DNA of 64,000 bases from Streptomyces sp. NBRC 110035 (GCF_000829695.1 NZ_BBNN01000015.1:248001-312000), one strand, 5' to 3'. Positions 53,450-63,380 are shown, counted from the stretch's first letter. Numbers and translations: made by a program. The notes: a model not told the origin generated them from the letters alone.

Positions 53450-54283
53450 TCAGCGCAGTCCGGCGAAGAGATCGTTCTCGGGCAGGGCCGCGCCGGTGGC
53501 GTCCTGGACACGGACGAAGGTCTCCATGCCCATCAATGCGCCGAACCTCTCCTTTCCCATCTTGAGGAAGAAGATGTTCTCGCCCTGACTGGCGTGCGCG
53601 GCCAGCGCGTCGAACTTCTGACCGCTGAACGCGGTGGTGTCCACCCACGTGGTGACCTCATCGTCGGGGAGGCCGATCTCGGCCATCGCGGCGGCCTCGG
53701 CAGGGTCCGGCTCCGGCATGTCCGGATGGAACTCGCGCATGATCTCGCCGAACTGTTGCATCCCCGAGCGGGGCATCGTGGTCCAGTACACCTTCGGTGT
53801 CAGCGCGGTCATCTCCAGCGCCGCCATCGTGATGCGGTGGGCTTGGATGTGGTCGGGGTGGCCGTAGAAGCCGTTCTCGTCGTAGGTGACGACCACATCA
53901 GGTCGGTAGTGCCGCATGAGTTCCGCGAGTCGGGCAGCGCCTTCCTCCACGGGGGTCCGCCAGAAGGATCCGGGGGCGTCGTTGCTCGGCCAGCCCGTCA
54001 TCCCGGAGTCGGCATAGTCCAGCATCTCCAGATCGCTGACCTTCAGGACGTCACAGCTCGCTTTGAGTTCTTGACGACGCATCAAGGCGACCGCCGCCGG
54101 GTCGTGCCCGGGATCGCCCGGCTTGACACCCCCCGGCCCGTCACCGCAACCACCGTCGGTACACGTCACGAGAACCGTGCGGATGCCTTCCGCCGCGTAC
54201 CGCGCCAGGACACCTCCGGTTCCGGTGGCCTCGTCGTCGGGGTGGGCGTGTACTGCCATGAGCGTCAAGGGTCGGTCAGTCAT
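53450..54283 (-). CDS. PIG-L (LmbE/MshB/Mca-like) deacetylase
   Basis: 277 residues. The zinc-site motif AHPDDEATG is near residue 12 and the later metal His is in YGHPDHIQAH. The family de-N-acetylates sugars or cleaves mycothiol conjugates; the length and C-terminus are close to the mycothiol S-conjugate amidase type, but the substrate is not certain. ATG at 54283 has GGAGGA upstream. It lies between the two tRNA-Gly attachment copies and so may be cargo of the lost element. Confidence 0.85.
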   Translation of the reverse strand: MTDRPLTLMAVHAHPDDEATGTGGVLARYAAEGIRTVLVTCTDGGCGDGPGGVKPGDPGHDPAAVALMRRQELKASCDVLKVSDLEMLDYADSGMTGWPSNDAPGSFWRTPVEEGAARLAELMRHYRPDVVVTYDENGFYGHPDHIQAHRITMAALEMTALTPKVYWTTMPRSGMQQFGEIMREFHPDMPEPDPAEAAAMAEIGLPDDEVTTWVDTTAFSGQKFDALAAHASQGENIFFLKMGKERFGALMGMETFVRVQDATGAALPENDLFAGLR

Positions 54284-54889
54284 GAAACAGTCCTCCTGCG
54301 GATATAAGTCCTGGCCCGAGTACGCGGCGGGCGTGCCGCGATCCTGGAGCCCGGATCCTGGTGGGGCGGATGACCTTGCGGCCTCAGTGCTCCCGCCGTC
54401 TGGCGCCGGCCCCTCGGTCGGTGCAACCGCGCCGGACGCACCGGCTGTTCCCGGCGCGGCCACTCGGCCTTCGGGCGTCGGCGTTCAACGCGACCGGGGG
54501 ACAGGCGCGACTGCACGTCTCAGCACCACGTCGGATTCGGCTTCCGTCCAACACCAGCTGTGAGATTCCGATCGGTGTGCGGGCCTGGGGATGCGTAGAG
54601 CGGCTGAGCGCGGCAGATGCGGTCGCACATGGCTGCCGGGCCCTCGCCTCGGCTCGGGAGATCACAGAATGTGGGATCACCCCTACGGACTTCGACCTCC
54701 ACGAGAAGTGGTTCGGTGCAAGAGGCGGCGAGCACGGTGCGGTGCCGTAGCCCAATGCCCCACACCCATGACGGGCGCGGCCAGTTCCGCCCCCTGCGAT
54801 CGCGGCGTCCGACGAACCGAAGGACAAGGAACCTGCGTGTGTCAATCTGAACCGTTCCGGGTTCGGTAGAGATCTCAGATGTTGGGTGT
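54284..54889. other. Decayed island interior
   Basis: 606 bases. A plus-strand frame ending at 54750 (CVERLSAADAVAHG, then ITPTDFDLHEKWFGARG) is coding-like but has no recognised family or start. It is probably debris of the integrated element. Confidence 0.45.
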
Positions 54890-55270
54890 GACCTGGAGTT
54901 GTACGCCGAGTCGGGGCCGGACGGGTTGGTCTTCGTCGGGGAGAAGGGGGCTCCCTTCCGGCGCAGCACCTTCGGGCGGACGTGGCGGAAGGCGCGTGAG
55001 GCCGTCGGCATGTCAGAGGGCTTCCGGTTCTACGATCTCCGGCACACCGGGCACACGCTGTCCACCCGGTCCGGGGCCACGCTCAAAGACACCATGGTCC
55101 GTGCCGGGCAGTCCTCGGAGAAGGCGGCGCTGATCTATCAGCACTCCGACGACGAGCGGCAAGCGGAGGTCGCCGCCGGGCTGGATGCCACCGTGCGGAA
55201 GGCGCGGGCCGCTGCCAGGGAGAAGGAGCCCGACAGGCCTTCTGGCACGAATCTGGCACGCGGCAAGTGA
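54890..55270 (+). pseudogene. Tyrosine-recombinase integrase, C-terminal relic
   Basis: Only the last 120 or so residues of a phage- or pSAM2-type integrase remain: FRFYDLRHTGHTLSTRSGA with the second catalytic Arg, and AALIYQHSDDERQAEVAAGL with the Tyr nucleophile. The first catalytic Arg, core-binding and arm-binding domains are missing. It ends 53 bases from the intact tRNA-Gly 3' end, the standard position for an int gene at its att site. Confidence 0.85.
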
Positions 55271-55287
55271 TCACGGAGCACAGCAGA

Positions 55288-55314
55288 AAGGCCCGGGTCT
55301 CTGACCTGGGCCTT
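55288..55314. terminator. Terminator between integrase relic and tRNA-Gly
   Basis: AAAGGCCCGGGTC...GACCTGGGCCTT forms a stem with one mismatch. Confidence 0.75.
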
Positions 55315-55319
55315 CTTCA

Positions 55320-55393
55320 TGGAGCGGGTGACGAGAATCGAACTCGCGCTCTCAGCTTGGGAAGCTGATGTTCTACCATTAAACTACACCCGC
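55320..55393 (-). tRNA. tRNA-Gly(CCC)
   Basis: Acceptor stem GCGGGTG/CACCCGC, anticodon stem TCAGC/GCTGA around TTCCCAA (anticodon CCC), and T-arm with TTCGATT. The 3' CCA is encoded (55320-55322). Its 3' 44 bases recur at 53164. Confidence 0.95.
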
Positions 55394-55639
55394 TTGTGAT
55401 CCAGGACGCCGGCCTCGGCCGGTGTCCGGATGCCCGCCCACTGTACCCCATGCCGGGTCTCCGGTGTTTCCCGTACCCGGGGGCCTGATGGTGCCTCAGG
55501 GGTGGAAGCGGGTGCGGAGGGCTGAAGTTGGGGCGTACGGTGGGGGCCCCGAGCGGGGGTGGTCGGGTGTGGAGTGCCGCCTGCAGGGCCGTCCCTTTGA
55601 TCCCGTAACGTGGCTTTTGTCGTCAGGGCAGGAAGCCAG

Positions 55640-55831
55640 ATGCGGTTCTTGGGGAAGGGACTCTCGGACTTGATGCAGCGCACCGTCGTCCGCTGTGCCG
55701 ATGGGCACGTGTTCACCGCCACCTCGTTCCCGATGCGGCAGGCCGAGCGACTCGGCCCCGGTCGGTTGCTGCGTTGTCCGCGCTGTGCGCGGCTTCGCAG
55801 CGTCGTACCGGTGGTCTTCGAGAAGCGGTAG
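55640..55831 (+). CDS. Small zinc-ribbon-like conserved protein
   Basis: 63 residues starting [19 protein letters not shown], with CADGHVF and CPRCARL as a probable C-x(n)-CxxC metal site. It resembles small proteins I recall in other streptomycetes. GGAAG lies 6 bases before the ATG at 55640. The function is unknown. Confidence 0.65.
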   Translation: MRFLGKGLSDLMQRTVVRCADGHVFTATSFPMRQAERLGPGRLLRCPRCARLRSVVPVVFEKR

Positions 55832-55959
55832 AGCGGCAGGGCCGGGTCCGGCCCGCCGACCGTGAGACCGGTCGGCGGGCCGGGGCAGCACACCTGGGGC
55901 AGGGGCGCGTGGGGCGGCGGGATGGTGGCCGGCCTGCGCGTCTTGCGTATCCTCGGGGA

Positions 55960-56535
55960 GTGCTTCTCTCAGACAAGGACATCCGGGCCGAGATCGACGC
56001 CGGGCGGGTACGGATCGATCCCTACGACGAATCCATGGTGCAGCCGTCCAGTGTCGACGTGCGCCTCGACCGCTTCTTCCGGGTGTTCGAGAACCACCGG
56101 TACCCGCACATCGACCCCTCCGTCGAGCAGGCCGATCTGACCCGGCTCGTCGAGCCGGAGGGGGACGAGCCGTTCATCCTGCATCCCGGTGAGTTCGTGC
56201 TGGCCAGCACGTACGAGGTGATCTCACTCCCCGACGATCTCGCCTCGCGGCTCGAAGGGAAGAGTTCGCTGGGGCGGCTCGGGCTGGTCACGCACTCGAC
56301 CGCCGGGTTCATCGACCCCGGCTTCTCCGGTCACGTGACCCTCGAGCTGTCGAACCTCGCCACGCTCCCCATCAAGCTCTGGCCCGGTATGAAGATCGGC
56401 CAGTTGTGTCTGTTCCGGCTCAGCTCGCCCTCCGATTTCCCGTACGGCAGCGAGCGGTACGGGTCCCGGTACCAGGGGCAGCGGGGGCCCACCGCCTCGC
56501 GGTCCTTCCTCAACTTCCACCGGACCCAGGTGTGA
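55960..56535 (+). CDS. dcd: dCTP deaminase
   Basis: 191 residues, the standard length. [11 protein letters not shown] opens the protein, the active-site segment is [32 protein letters not shown], and the C-terminal lid ([14 protein letters not shown]) closes over the nucleotide. It converts dCTP to dUTP for dTMP synthesis. GTG at 55960 has GGGGA upstream and TATCCT 6 bases before it. The next gene overlaps its stop. Confidence 0.95.
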   Translation: MLLSDKDIRAEIDAGRVRIDPYDESMVQPSSVDVRLDRFFRVFENHRYPHIDPSVEQADLTRLVEPEGDEPFILHPGEFVLASTYEVISLPDDLASRLEGKSSLGRLGLVTHSTAGFIDPGFSGHVTLELSNLATLPIKLWPGMKIGQLCLFRLSSPSDFPYGSERYGSRYQGQRGPTASRSFLNFHRTQV

Positions 56536-57047
56536 GCGGCGCGGGTGACGCGAGCGGCGTGCGGGAGAAGCTCACGTACGAGCAGTTCGGTGTCGCCGTG
56601 CGTGAGCTCGCGCAGGCCGTCGCCGACGACGGGTACCGGCCCGACGTCGTGCTGAGCATCGCCCGTGGCGGTGTCTTCGTCGCCGGCGGGCTCGCCTACG
56701 CCCTCGACTGCAAGAACCTCCATCTCGTGAACGTCGAGTTCTACACCGGCGTGGGGACGACGCTGGAGATGCCGGTCATGCTGGCGCCCGTGCCCGACGT
56801 CGTCGACTTCACCGACAAGAAGGTGCTGATCGCCGACGACGTCGCCGACACCGGCAAGACGCTCAGGCTCGTCCGTGACTTCTGCCTCGACGCCGTCGCC
56901 GAGGTGCGCAGCGCCGTCGTGTACGAGAAGACGCAGTCGCTGGTGAAGTGCGAGTACGTCTGGAAGCGGACCGACAAGTGGATCGACTTTCCGTGGTCCG
57001 CGCAGCCGCCCGTCGTCGGGCGGGCCGGGCAGGTTCTCGACGCGTAG
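56532..57047 (+). CDS. Phosphoribosyltransferase-family protein
   Basis: 171 residues. GTG overlaps the dcd stop as GTGA. The type I PRTase fold shows [15 protein letters not shown] and the PRPP loop [14 protein letters not shown], closest in kind to xanthine/hypoxanthine (Gpt-like) PRTases. Coupling to dcd suggests nucleotide salvage; the base used cannot be read. Confidence 0.88.
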   Translation: MSGAGDASGVREKLTYEQFGVAVRELAQAVADDGYRPDVVLSIARGGVFVAGGLAYALDCKNLHLVNVEFYTGVGTTLEMPVMLAPVPDVVDFTDKKVLIADDVADTGKTLRLVRDFCLDAVAEVRSAVVYEKTQSLVKCEYVWKRTDKWIDFPWSAQPPVVGRAGQVLDA

Positions 57048-57069
57048 AGCGGGGGAAGAGGGAAAAGAA

Positions 57070-57099
57070 GAAGGGGGCTCCCCGCCGGGAGCCCCCTTC
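57070..57099. terminator. Bidirectional terminator
   Basis: GAAGGGGGCTCCC (57070-57082) pairs with GGGAGCCCCCTTC (57087-57099), between convergent genes. Confidence 0.88.
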
Positions 57100-57119
57100 C
57101 TCGTGTGCTGCTCGCCGCG

Positions 57120-58118
57120 CTACAGCGTGCCCAGCTTGATCAGGGACAGCAGGGCCAGGAGCTGGATCGCCGAGGCGCCCAGGGCCTTCGGCCAGGGGAG
57201 GTCGTGGGAGCGGCTGACCATCAGGGTGAGGAGCGCGCCGCCCGCGACCCAGGTGGCCCAGCCGATGATCTGGACGAACGTGGCGTCGCCGCTCGCGAAC
57301 ATCGCCAGGATCAGGCGCGGGGCGTCCGTGAGGGACGCGATCAGCATGGACAGGCCGACCGTGGGCTGCCAGTTCCCGTTGCCGCCGAGCTGGCGGGCCA
57401 GGGAGTGGGTGACCACGCCCAGGATGAGGAAGCTGATCACCATCGCCACGGCCGTCATCAGGACGATGGGTATGGCGTTGGTGATGGTGGCGTTGATCGC
57501 CTCCTCGCGGGCGCCGTCGAAGCCGAAGACCGCGAGCAGGCCGTAGAGGAAGGTCACGATGAGGGCGGGGCCCCACACCGTGTAGTCACGCATCTGCAGG
57601 AAGGTCCGGTCGGGGGCGGTGACGATGCCCTTGAGCAGGTCCTTCCAGCGCAGCCGGGGCCCCACCGGACCCGGCAGGGGGGCCGCGTCACCGGGGTAGT
57701 GGTCGTCGTTGATCTGGAAGGCCTGGGTGTGGCCCGGGTTGTTCGCCGCGTAGGGGTCGTGCGGGGCGTGTGGGGAGTGCGGGGCGTGGGCGCCGGGAGG
57801 GTACGCGCCGCCGTCGCCGAAGTATTCGGGCTCGTCGTGTCCGCCGCCGTGACCGCCGCCACGCCCGGGGCCGTGCGGGCCGCCGTGGCCGCCGTCCGGT
57901 CCGGCCGGGCCGCGGTTCATCTGCGGCCAGCCGCCCCCGCTGCCCCCACCGTTGCCGCCTCTGCCGTAGGGCGGCTGCTGGGGCGGGTACGGTCGAGGCG
58001 CCTGCGGGGAGCCGTACGACGGCCCCGGCGGCGTCTGCTGTCCGTACGGAGGGTTGTGCGGTCGCGCGTGAGGAGCGCCGTTGTTGTCCCGGCCGCGTCC
58101 GATTCTGAATCCAGCCAC
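57120..58118 (-). CDS. YIP1-family membrane protein with a Pro/Gly/His-rich N-terminus
   Basis: 332 residues. The first 150 are disordered (Pro, Gly, His-rich with PYGQQ and GGHGG runs), then a Yip1 domain with five or so membrane helices begins at RLRWKDLLKGIVTAPDRTFLQMRD. The function in bacteria is unknown. GTG at 58118 is chosen by its AGGTACG and because upstream residues look non-coding. Confidence 0.8.
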   Translation of the reverse strand: MAGFRIGRGRDNNGAPHARPHNPPYGQQTPPGPSYGSPQAPRPYPPQQPPYGRGGNGGGSGGGWPQMNRGPAGPDGGHGGPHGPGRGGGHGGGHDEPEYFGDGGAYPPGAHAPHSPHAPHDPYAANNPGHTQAFQINDDHYPGDAAPLPGPVGPRLRWKDLLKGIVTAPDRTFLQMRDYTVWGPALIVTFLYGLLAVFGFDGAREEAINATITNAIPIVLMTAVAMVISFLILGVVTHSLARQLGGNGNWQPTVGLSMLIASLTDAPRLILAMFASGDATFVQIIGWATWVAGGALLTLMVSRSHDLPWPKALGASAIQLLALLSLIKLGTL

Positions 58119-58320
58119 GTCGTCGAACGTACCTGGTCCCGGCGAGCCGCGTGCCGGGCCCGGGGTTCCGGGCCCGGCTTTGCGGCTGAGCTGTGACATC
58201 CCCTAAGGGGCCATCAGCCCGGTTGTCCGTCCTGCGTAGGGCTTCGCGGCGGCCCGGTCCTGCGGAGGACGGAGCCGAAGCCGGAAGAGGACGGAGCCGA
58301 AGCCGGAACCGGAGCCGGTG

Positions 58321-58701
58321 TCATTCGAGGAAACCGCCACTGAACTCCGGCAGCGTGACGGCGTCCTGCGACGCCGGGGTGGTGCCCGTGCCGTGCAGCA
58401 GGATGGCGCGCCACTGCGCGCCCACGCCGAGGTCGGCGCGGCCGTCGGCGTTCAGGTCGCGCAGGCGTACGGAGTGCCCGAAGAAGCTGTCGGCTTCGGC
58501 CGGGCCCAGCACCGTCTGGGCGATCCAGGAGGAGCGGGAGCCGCTGAGGCCGCCCGAGCCGCCGCGGAAGAAGTGCACGCCGCCCTGGTAGGCCCGGTCG
58601 CCGACGGCCTCGTGCGGCACGCCGACCGCGAGGTCCGCGTAGCCGTCACCGTTCGCGTTGCCGGCGGAGACGGCGTAGCCGAAGTCGTCGTCCGCCTCGG
58701 G
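58321..58701 (-). pseudogene. FG-GAP repeat protein, C-terminal fragment
   Basis: The frame reads EADDDFGYAVSAGNANGDGYADLAVG, then a second FG-GAP blade (DSFFGHSVRLRDLNADGRADLGVG) and ends at 58321. Upstream of about 58701 homology stops without a start codon. It is the tail of a paralogue of the next gene, probably left by a deletion. Confidence 0.7.
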
Positions 58702-58815
58702 AGGGTGGCGGCCAGGGCGGCGGTCTGTCTGCGCGAGAAGGTCTCCCGGGGTGGGTGGGCCGACGGGCTGGTGGGACCGGCCGGCCGGCGGTGCGGGGCC
58801 GGCCGGTGGGCGGCG

Positions 58816-60270
58816 TCAGCCGTTGACGTGGAAGCCGAACAGCGGGGTGCCGGCCGAGGAGATGCCGGCGGGGGTCAGACCGATGCCGCGTCCGGCGGGG
58901 TCGATCTTCGTGCCGTCGGAGTTGAAGACGACGGCGTAGCCGTTGCCCGTGTTCTCCCAGGGGGTTCCGACCGTGAGGTCGGCCTTTCCGTCGCCGGTGA
59001 CGTCGGAGAGGAGGACCTCGCCGCCGAAGCCGTCGTTCTCCGCGCCGCCGCCGGGGACGCCCGGGGTGTTCTGGTCCAGGGCCTGGGAGCCGGTCTCGCG
59101 CAGGCCGCCGGTCCAGCCGTAGATCACGGAGACCATGCCGGCGTCCTTGACCCCGTCCAGGTCCTCGCCCGGCGCGCCGACGACGAGGTCGTCGTGGCCG
59201 TCGCCGTTGATGTCGCCGAGGGAGACCTCGTAGCCGAAGCTGTCTCCGGTCTCGTTGCTGCCGGGCACGCCGGCCGTGTTCTGGTCGATGGTCTCGGCGG
59301 CGCCGTCGGGGCCGGACGACGTCCCGTAGAGGATCTCGACGGCTCCGCCCTTGGACGTGCCCGCGCTGTTGCTGCCGCTGTCCCACTGGTTGCCGATGAC
59401 GATGTCGCCGCGGCCGTCGCCGTCCACGTCGCCGATGTCGGAGATGATCCCGGCGGGCAGCTTCTGCGCGCCCGGCGTCGTCATACCGGAGGAGGAGCCG
59501 GGCAGCCAGTAGTTGGCGTTGTACGAGTACTCGTCGTCGCTGTCGCCCTCGTAGCCGTCCACGACCAGGTCGGTACGGCCGTCGGCGTCGATGTCGCCCG
59601 GGGTGAGGTTGAAGATGTCCAGGCCCTTCACCTTGAGAATGGGGGTCGTGATGCTGTAACGGCCTCCGGTGGAGCCCGACTTGGTGAAGCCGCCGCGGTA
59701 GATGTCGACCTTGTTGATGTCGGACGCGATCGCGAGGTCGTCGCGGCCGTCGCCGTTGTAGTCGCCGGCCGCGACCACCTGGCCGAACCAGTCGTGGGTG
59801 GAACGGGCCGGGTCGGAGACCGTGGTGCCGCCGGACAGGCCGCCGGAGCCGCCCCACAGGATGACCACGGTGCCGCCGTCGGTGTCCGAGCCGGCGTCCT
59901 CGCCCGGCGCGCCCACGGCCAGGTCGGCGTAGCCGTCGCCGTTGTAGTCGCCGGGTGCGGTGTGGGAGCCGAACTGGTCGCCCGTCTCGGCGGCGCCCGG
60001 GACGCCGGCGCTGTTCTGGCTGAAGGTCTGGATCCTCTTGGCGCCCGCGCCGCCCGGGGAGCCGTACAGGACGGTGACGACGCCGGCCTTGGACTTGCCG
60101 TTGACGGAGGCGAGGGGGGCGGTGACGGCGACGTCCCGGTAGCCGTCACCGTTGAAGTCGCTGTCGAGGCCCGGGGCGGCGGCCGCGGGTCCGGCCGTGG
60201 CCACGAGCAGGCCGCCGGTGAGCGCGGCCGCGGTGGCGGTCGCCAGGGTGATGCTGAGCTTCTTGCGCAT
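58816..60270 (-). CDS. Secreted FG-GAP/integrin-alpha-like beta-propeller protein
   Basis: 484 residues. The signal peptide ends near AAAA-PGL, followed by about seven FG-GAP blades, each with a calcium-type DxNGDGxxD loop (DFNGDGYRD, DYNGDGYAD, DVDGDGRGD, DINGDGHDD, DVTGDGKAD). Such propellers are extracellular and calcium-stabilised; a ligand or enzyme role is not evident. The ATG at 60270 follows an AGGAGA. A fragment of a second copy lies downstream. Confidence 0.88.
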   Translation of the reverse strand: MRKKLSITLATATAAALTGGLLVATAGPAAAAPGLDSDFNGDGYRDVAVTAPLASVNGKSKAGVVTVLYGSPGGAGAKRIQTFSQNSAGVPGAAETGDQFGSHTAPGDYNGDGYADLAVGAPGEDAGSDTDGGTVVILWGGSGGLSGGTTVSDPARSTHDWFGQVVAAGDYNGDGRDDLAIASDINKVDIYRGGFTKSGSTGGRYSITTPILKVKGLDIFNLTPGDIDADGRTDLVVDGYEGDSDDEYSYNANYWLPGSSSGMTTPGAQKLPAGIISDIGDVDGDGRGDIVIGNQWDSGSNSAGTSKGGAVEILYGTSSGPDGAAETIDQNTAGVPGSNETGDSFGYEVSLGDINGDGHDDLVVGAPGEDLDGVKDAGMVSVIYGWTGGLRETGSQALDQNTPGVPGGGAENDGFGGEVLLSDVTGDGKADLTVGTPWENTGNGYAVVFNSDGTKIDPAGRGIGLTPAGISSAGTPLFGFHVNG

Positions 60271-60662
60271 GGGTCTCCTGCCCTGTGCGGGACGGCCGTC
60301 GGCTGCGGCGCCCCGTGCCGATGCGGTGATGCGTCCGTGCTCGCCCTGGAGGGGGCACGGGTTCACCGGGAGGTCACGGGGTGATCATCGTCAAGGAGAC
60401 CGGCGAGGGGTGGGGAGAGTTGTACGTGGACATGGCGAAAGTGCGGGAGGGGTGCGCGACGGGCGTGAGGCAGGCACCGACGGGCGTGAAGCCGCCGCCC
60501 GCCCCGCATGGTTGAGCCCCGCGCGGTTGCGCCCGGGACGGACGCGTCGGGGCAGGCGCGTCGGGATGGACGCGTCGGGACAACGACGGCGCCCCGCCGC
60601 CGGCCGGAGCCGGGACGGGGCGCTGGAAGCTGGAGGAGCGAGGGGGAGTGCCCTGGGGCCGG
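60271..60662. other. Intergenic region
   Basis: 392 bases upstream of the FG-GAP gene and downstream of the Fe-S gene. No gene or clear regulatory site was seen. Confidence 0.5.
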
Positions 60663-62969
60663 TTACTTCACCGGCTCGGGCTCCGGGGCGTCTTCGCTCT
60701 CCGTCTCGCCCGCCGGGTCCAGCGGTGTCTTGACGGACTCCAGCAGGAGCTGGGCGACGTCCACGACCTGGATGGACTCCTTGGCCTTGCCGTCGTTCTT
60801 CTTGCCGTTGACCGAGTCGGTCAGCATGACGAGGCAGAACGGGCAGGCGGTGGAGACGATGTCGGGGTTCAGGGCGAGGGCCTCGTCGACGCGTTCGTCG
60901 TTGATGCGCTTGCCGATCCGCTCCTCCATCCACATCCGCGCGCCGCCGGCGCCGCAGCAGAAGCCGCGTTCCTTGTGGCGGTGCATCTCCTCGTTGCGCA
61001 GGCCCGGGACGCCGGCGATGATCTCGCGCGGAGGCGTGTAGATCTTGTTGTGCCGGCCCAGGTAGCACGGGTCGTGGTAGGTGATGAGGCCCTCGACCGG
61101 GGTGACCGGGATCAGCTTGCCCTCGTCGACGAGGTGCTGGAGCAGCTGGGTGTGGTGGATGACCTCGTAGTCGCCGCCGAGCTGCGGGTACTCGTTGCCG
61201 AGGGTGTTGAGGCAGTGCGGGCAGGTGGCGACGATCTTCTTGGCCGACTTGGGCTTCCTCGTCTCCTCGGTGACGTTGCCCTCGTCGTCGGTCTCCTCGC
61301 CGAAGGCCATGTTCAGCGACATGACGTTCTCCATGCCGAGCTCCTGGAACAGGGGCTCGTTGCCGAGGCGGCGGGCGGAGTCACCGGTGCACTTCTCGTC
61401 GCCGCCCATGATCGCGAACTTGACGCCCGCGATGTGCAGCAGTTCGGCGAAGGCCTTGGTGGTCTTCTTGGCGCGGTCCTCGAGGGCGCCGGCGCAGCCG
61501 ACCCAGTACAGGTACTCGACCTCGGACAGGTCCTCGATGTCCTTGCCGACGACCGGGACCTCGAAGTCGACCTCCTTGGTCCACTCCAGGCGCTGCTTCT
61601 TGGCCAGGCCCCAGGGGTTGCCCTTCTTCTCCAGGTTCTTGAGCATCGTGCCCGCCTCGGACGGGAAGGAGCTCTCGATCATCACCTGGTAGCGGCGCAT
61701 GTCGACGATGTGGTCGACGTGCTCGATGTCGACCGGGCACTGCTCGACGCAGGCGCCGCAGGTGGTGCAGGACCACAGGACGTCGGGGTCGATGACGCCG
61801 CCCGCGGCGGAGCCGCTGTCGGACGCGGCGTCGAGCGTGCCGATCAGCGGGCGCCCGGCCTCGGCCAGCGCCGCCGCCGGCACGTCCTTCAGGGCCTCGG
61901 CGGACGCCTTCTCCTCGCCCTCCATGGTCGTGCCGCCGCCGGCCAGCAGGTAGGGGGCCTTGGCGTGCGCGTGGTCGCGCAGCGACATGATCAGCAGCTT
62001 GGGGGAGAGCGGCTTGCCGGTGTTCCAGGCGGGGCACTGCGACTGGCAGCGCCCGCACTCGGTGCAGGTGGAGAAGTCCAGCAGGCCCTTCCAGGAGAAC
62101 TGCTCGACCTGGGAGACGCCGAAGACGTCGTCGTCGCCGGGGTCGGTGAAGTCGATGGGCTTGCCGCCCGACGTCATCGGCTGCAGGGCGCCGAGGGCGG
62201 TCCCGCCGTCGGCCTCGCGCTTGAACCAGATGTTCGGGAAGGCGAGGAAGCGGTGCCAGGCCACACCCATGTTGGTGTTCAGCGAGACCACGATCATCCA
62301 CACGAACGAGGTCCCGATCTTGATCATGGCGACCAGGTAGACCAGGTTCTGCAGTGTCCCGACGGACAGGCCGTCGAAGGCCAGGACCAGCGGGTACGAG
62401 GCGAAGTACGCCGCCTCGTAGCCGTCCACGTGGTGCAGGGCGCCCTCGAGGCCGCGCAGCACGTAGATGGCGAGGCCGATGGTGAGGATGACGTACTCGA
62501 CGAAGTACGCCTGACCCGACTTGGAGCCGGCGAAGCGGGACTTGCGGCCCGGGCGTGACGGCAGGCTGAGCAGCCGGATGACGATGAGCACGGCGATGCC
62601 GAGCACGGTCATCACGCCGATGAACTCGATGTACATCTCGAACGGCAGGAAGCCGCCGATGACCGGCAGCACCCAGTCGGCCTGGAAGAGCTGGCCGAAG
62701 GCCTGGGCGAGGGTGGGCGGCAGCGTCAGGAAGCCGACGGCCACGAACCAGTGGGCGATGCCGACGATGCCCCAGCGGTTCATGCGCGTGTGGCCGAGGA
62801 ACTCCTTCACCAGGGTCACACTGCGCTGGTAGGGATGGTCGGTCCGGGTACCGGCCGGGACCGGCTGGCCCAGCTTGAAGTACCGGACGAACTGGCCGAT
62901 CGCGCGTGCGAGCAGGGCAACGCCGACCACGGTCAGGACCAGCGACACGATGATCGCGGCGAGTTGCAT
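60663..62969 (-). CDS. EtfD-like membrane Fe-S oxidoreductase
   Basis: 768 residues. The N-terminal part has about five to six membrane helices of the nitrate-reductase-gamma type. Two 4Fe-4S clusters follow (CTECGRCQSQCP and CTTCGACVEQCP), then two CCG-type cysteine-rich domains (VGCAGALEDRAKK, ending CPHCLNTLG; and HDPCYLGRHNKIY, ending CCGAGG). This is the layout of mycobacterial EtfD (Rv0338c) and Bacillus FadF, which pass electrons from acyl-CoA dehydrogenases via ETF to the quinone pool in fatty-acid oxidation. ATG at 62969 has GAGGAG upstream. Confidence 0.85.
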   Translation of the reverse strand: MQLAAIIVSLVLTVVGVALLARAIGQFVRYFKLGQPVPAGTRTDHPYQRSVTLVKEFLGHTRMNRWGIVGIAHWFVAVGFLTLPPTLAQAFGQLFQADWVLPVIGGFLPFEMYIEFIGVMTVLGIAVLIVIRLLSLPSRPGRKSRFAGSKSGQAYFVEYVILTIGLAIYVLRGLEGALHHVDGYEAAYFASYPLVLAFDGLSVGTLQNLVYLVAMIKIGTSFVWMIVVSLNTNMGVAWHRFLAFPNIWFKREADGGTALGALQPMTSGGKPIDFTDPGDDDVFGVSQVEQFSWKGLLDFSTCTECGRCQSQCPAWNTGKPLSPKLLIMSLRDHAHAKAPYLLAGGGTTMEGEEKASAEALKDVPAAALAEAGRPLIGTLDAASDSGSAAGGVIDPDVLWSCTTCGACVEQCPVDIEHVDHIVDMRRYQVMIESSFPSEAGTMLKNLEKKGNPWGLAKKQRLEWTKEVDFEVPVVGKDIEDLSEVEYLYWVGCAGALEDRAKKTTKAFAELLHIAGVKFAIMGGDEKCTGDSARRLGNEPLFQELGMENVMSLNMAFGEETDDEGNVTEETRKPKSAKKIVATCPHCLNTLGNEYPQLGGDYEVIHHTQLLQHLVDEGKLIPVTPVEGLITYHDPCYLGRHNKIYTPPREIIAGVPGLRNEEMHRHKERGFCCGAGGARMWMEERIGKRINDERVDEALALNPDIVSTACPFCLVMLTDSVNGKKNDGKAKESIQVVDVAQLLLESVKTPLDPAGETESEDAPEPEPVK

Positions 62970-63028
62970 GGGGGCTCCTCGGGCCTGCGAGGGTTTCGTC
63001 GGGGGCTCCTGCCACGGGATTCCCGACA

Positions 63029-63042
63029 TTACTAAGCGGTAA
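63029..63042 (-). promoter_or_regulatory. Palindrome upstream of the EtfD-like gene
   Basis: TTACTAAGCGGTAA, a TTAC...GTAA inverted repeat of the kind bound by TetR-type regulators, lies 60 bases before the start codon. Confidence 0.4.
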
Positions 63043-63380
63043 CTTATGTAGTCCGTCCGAGACTACCCCCAACCCCGGTCGCACTGTAGCCGGGTGCGGG
63101 GTGATCTGGGTCGCTGAGGCTTGCCTTGGCGGGTGCCCCGGATGTGGCCGCGTGACGGCCCGTAAAGCGGGGCATACGCCACTAACTTATATCCGTGGCG
63201 CGCGCCCGCGTCCGCGTGCCGCCGCGACCGAGACCTGCGGCGGCGGCCCGCGGAGGCCTGCGTGCGGCGCCTCCGTGCGGCGCCCTTCACGCTCCCCGGA
63301 GGGGCTGTTCCCGCCTCGCCTGCCCGCGCGACTTCGCGACATCACAGGTCAGCGCCTGGTTGCGCGTAAGGAGAGGATAA

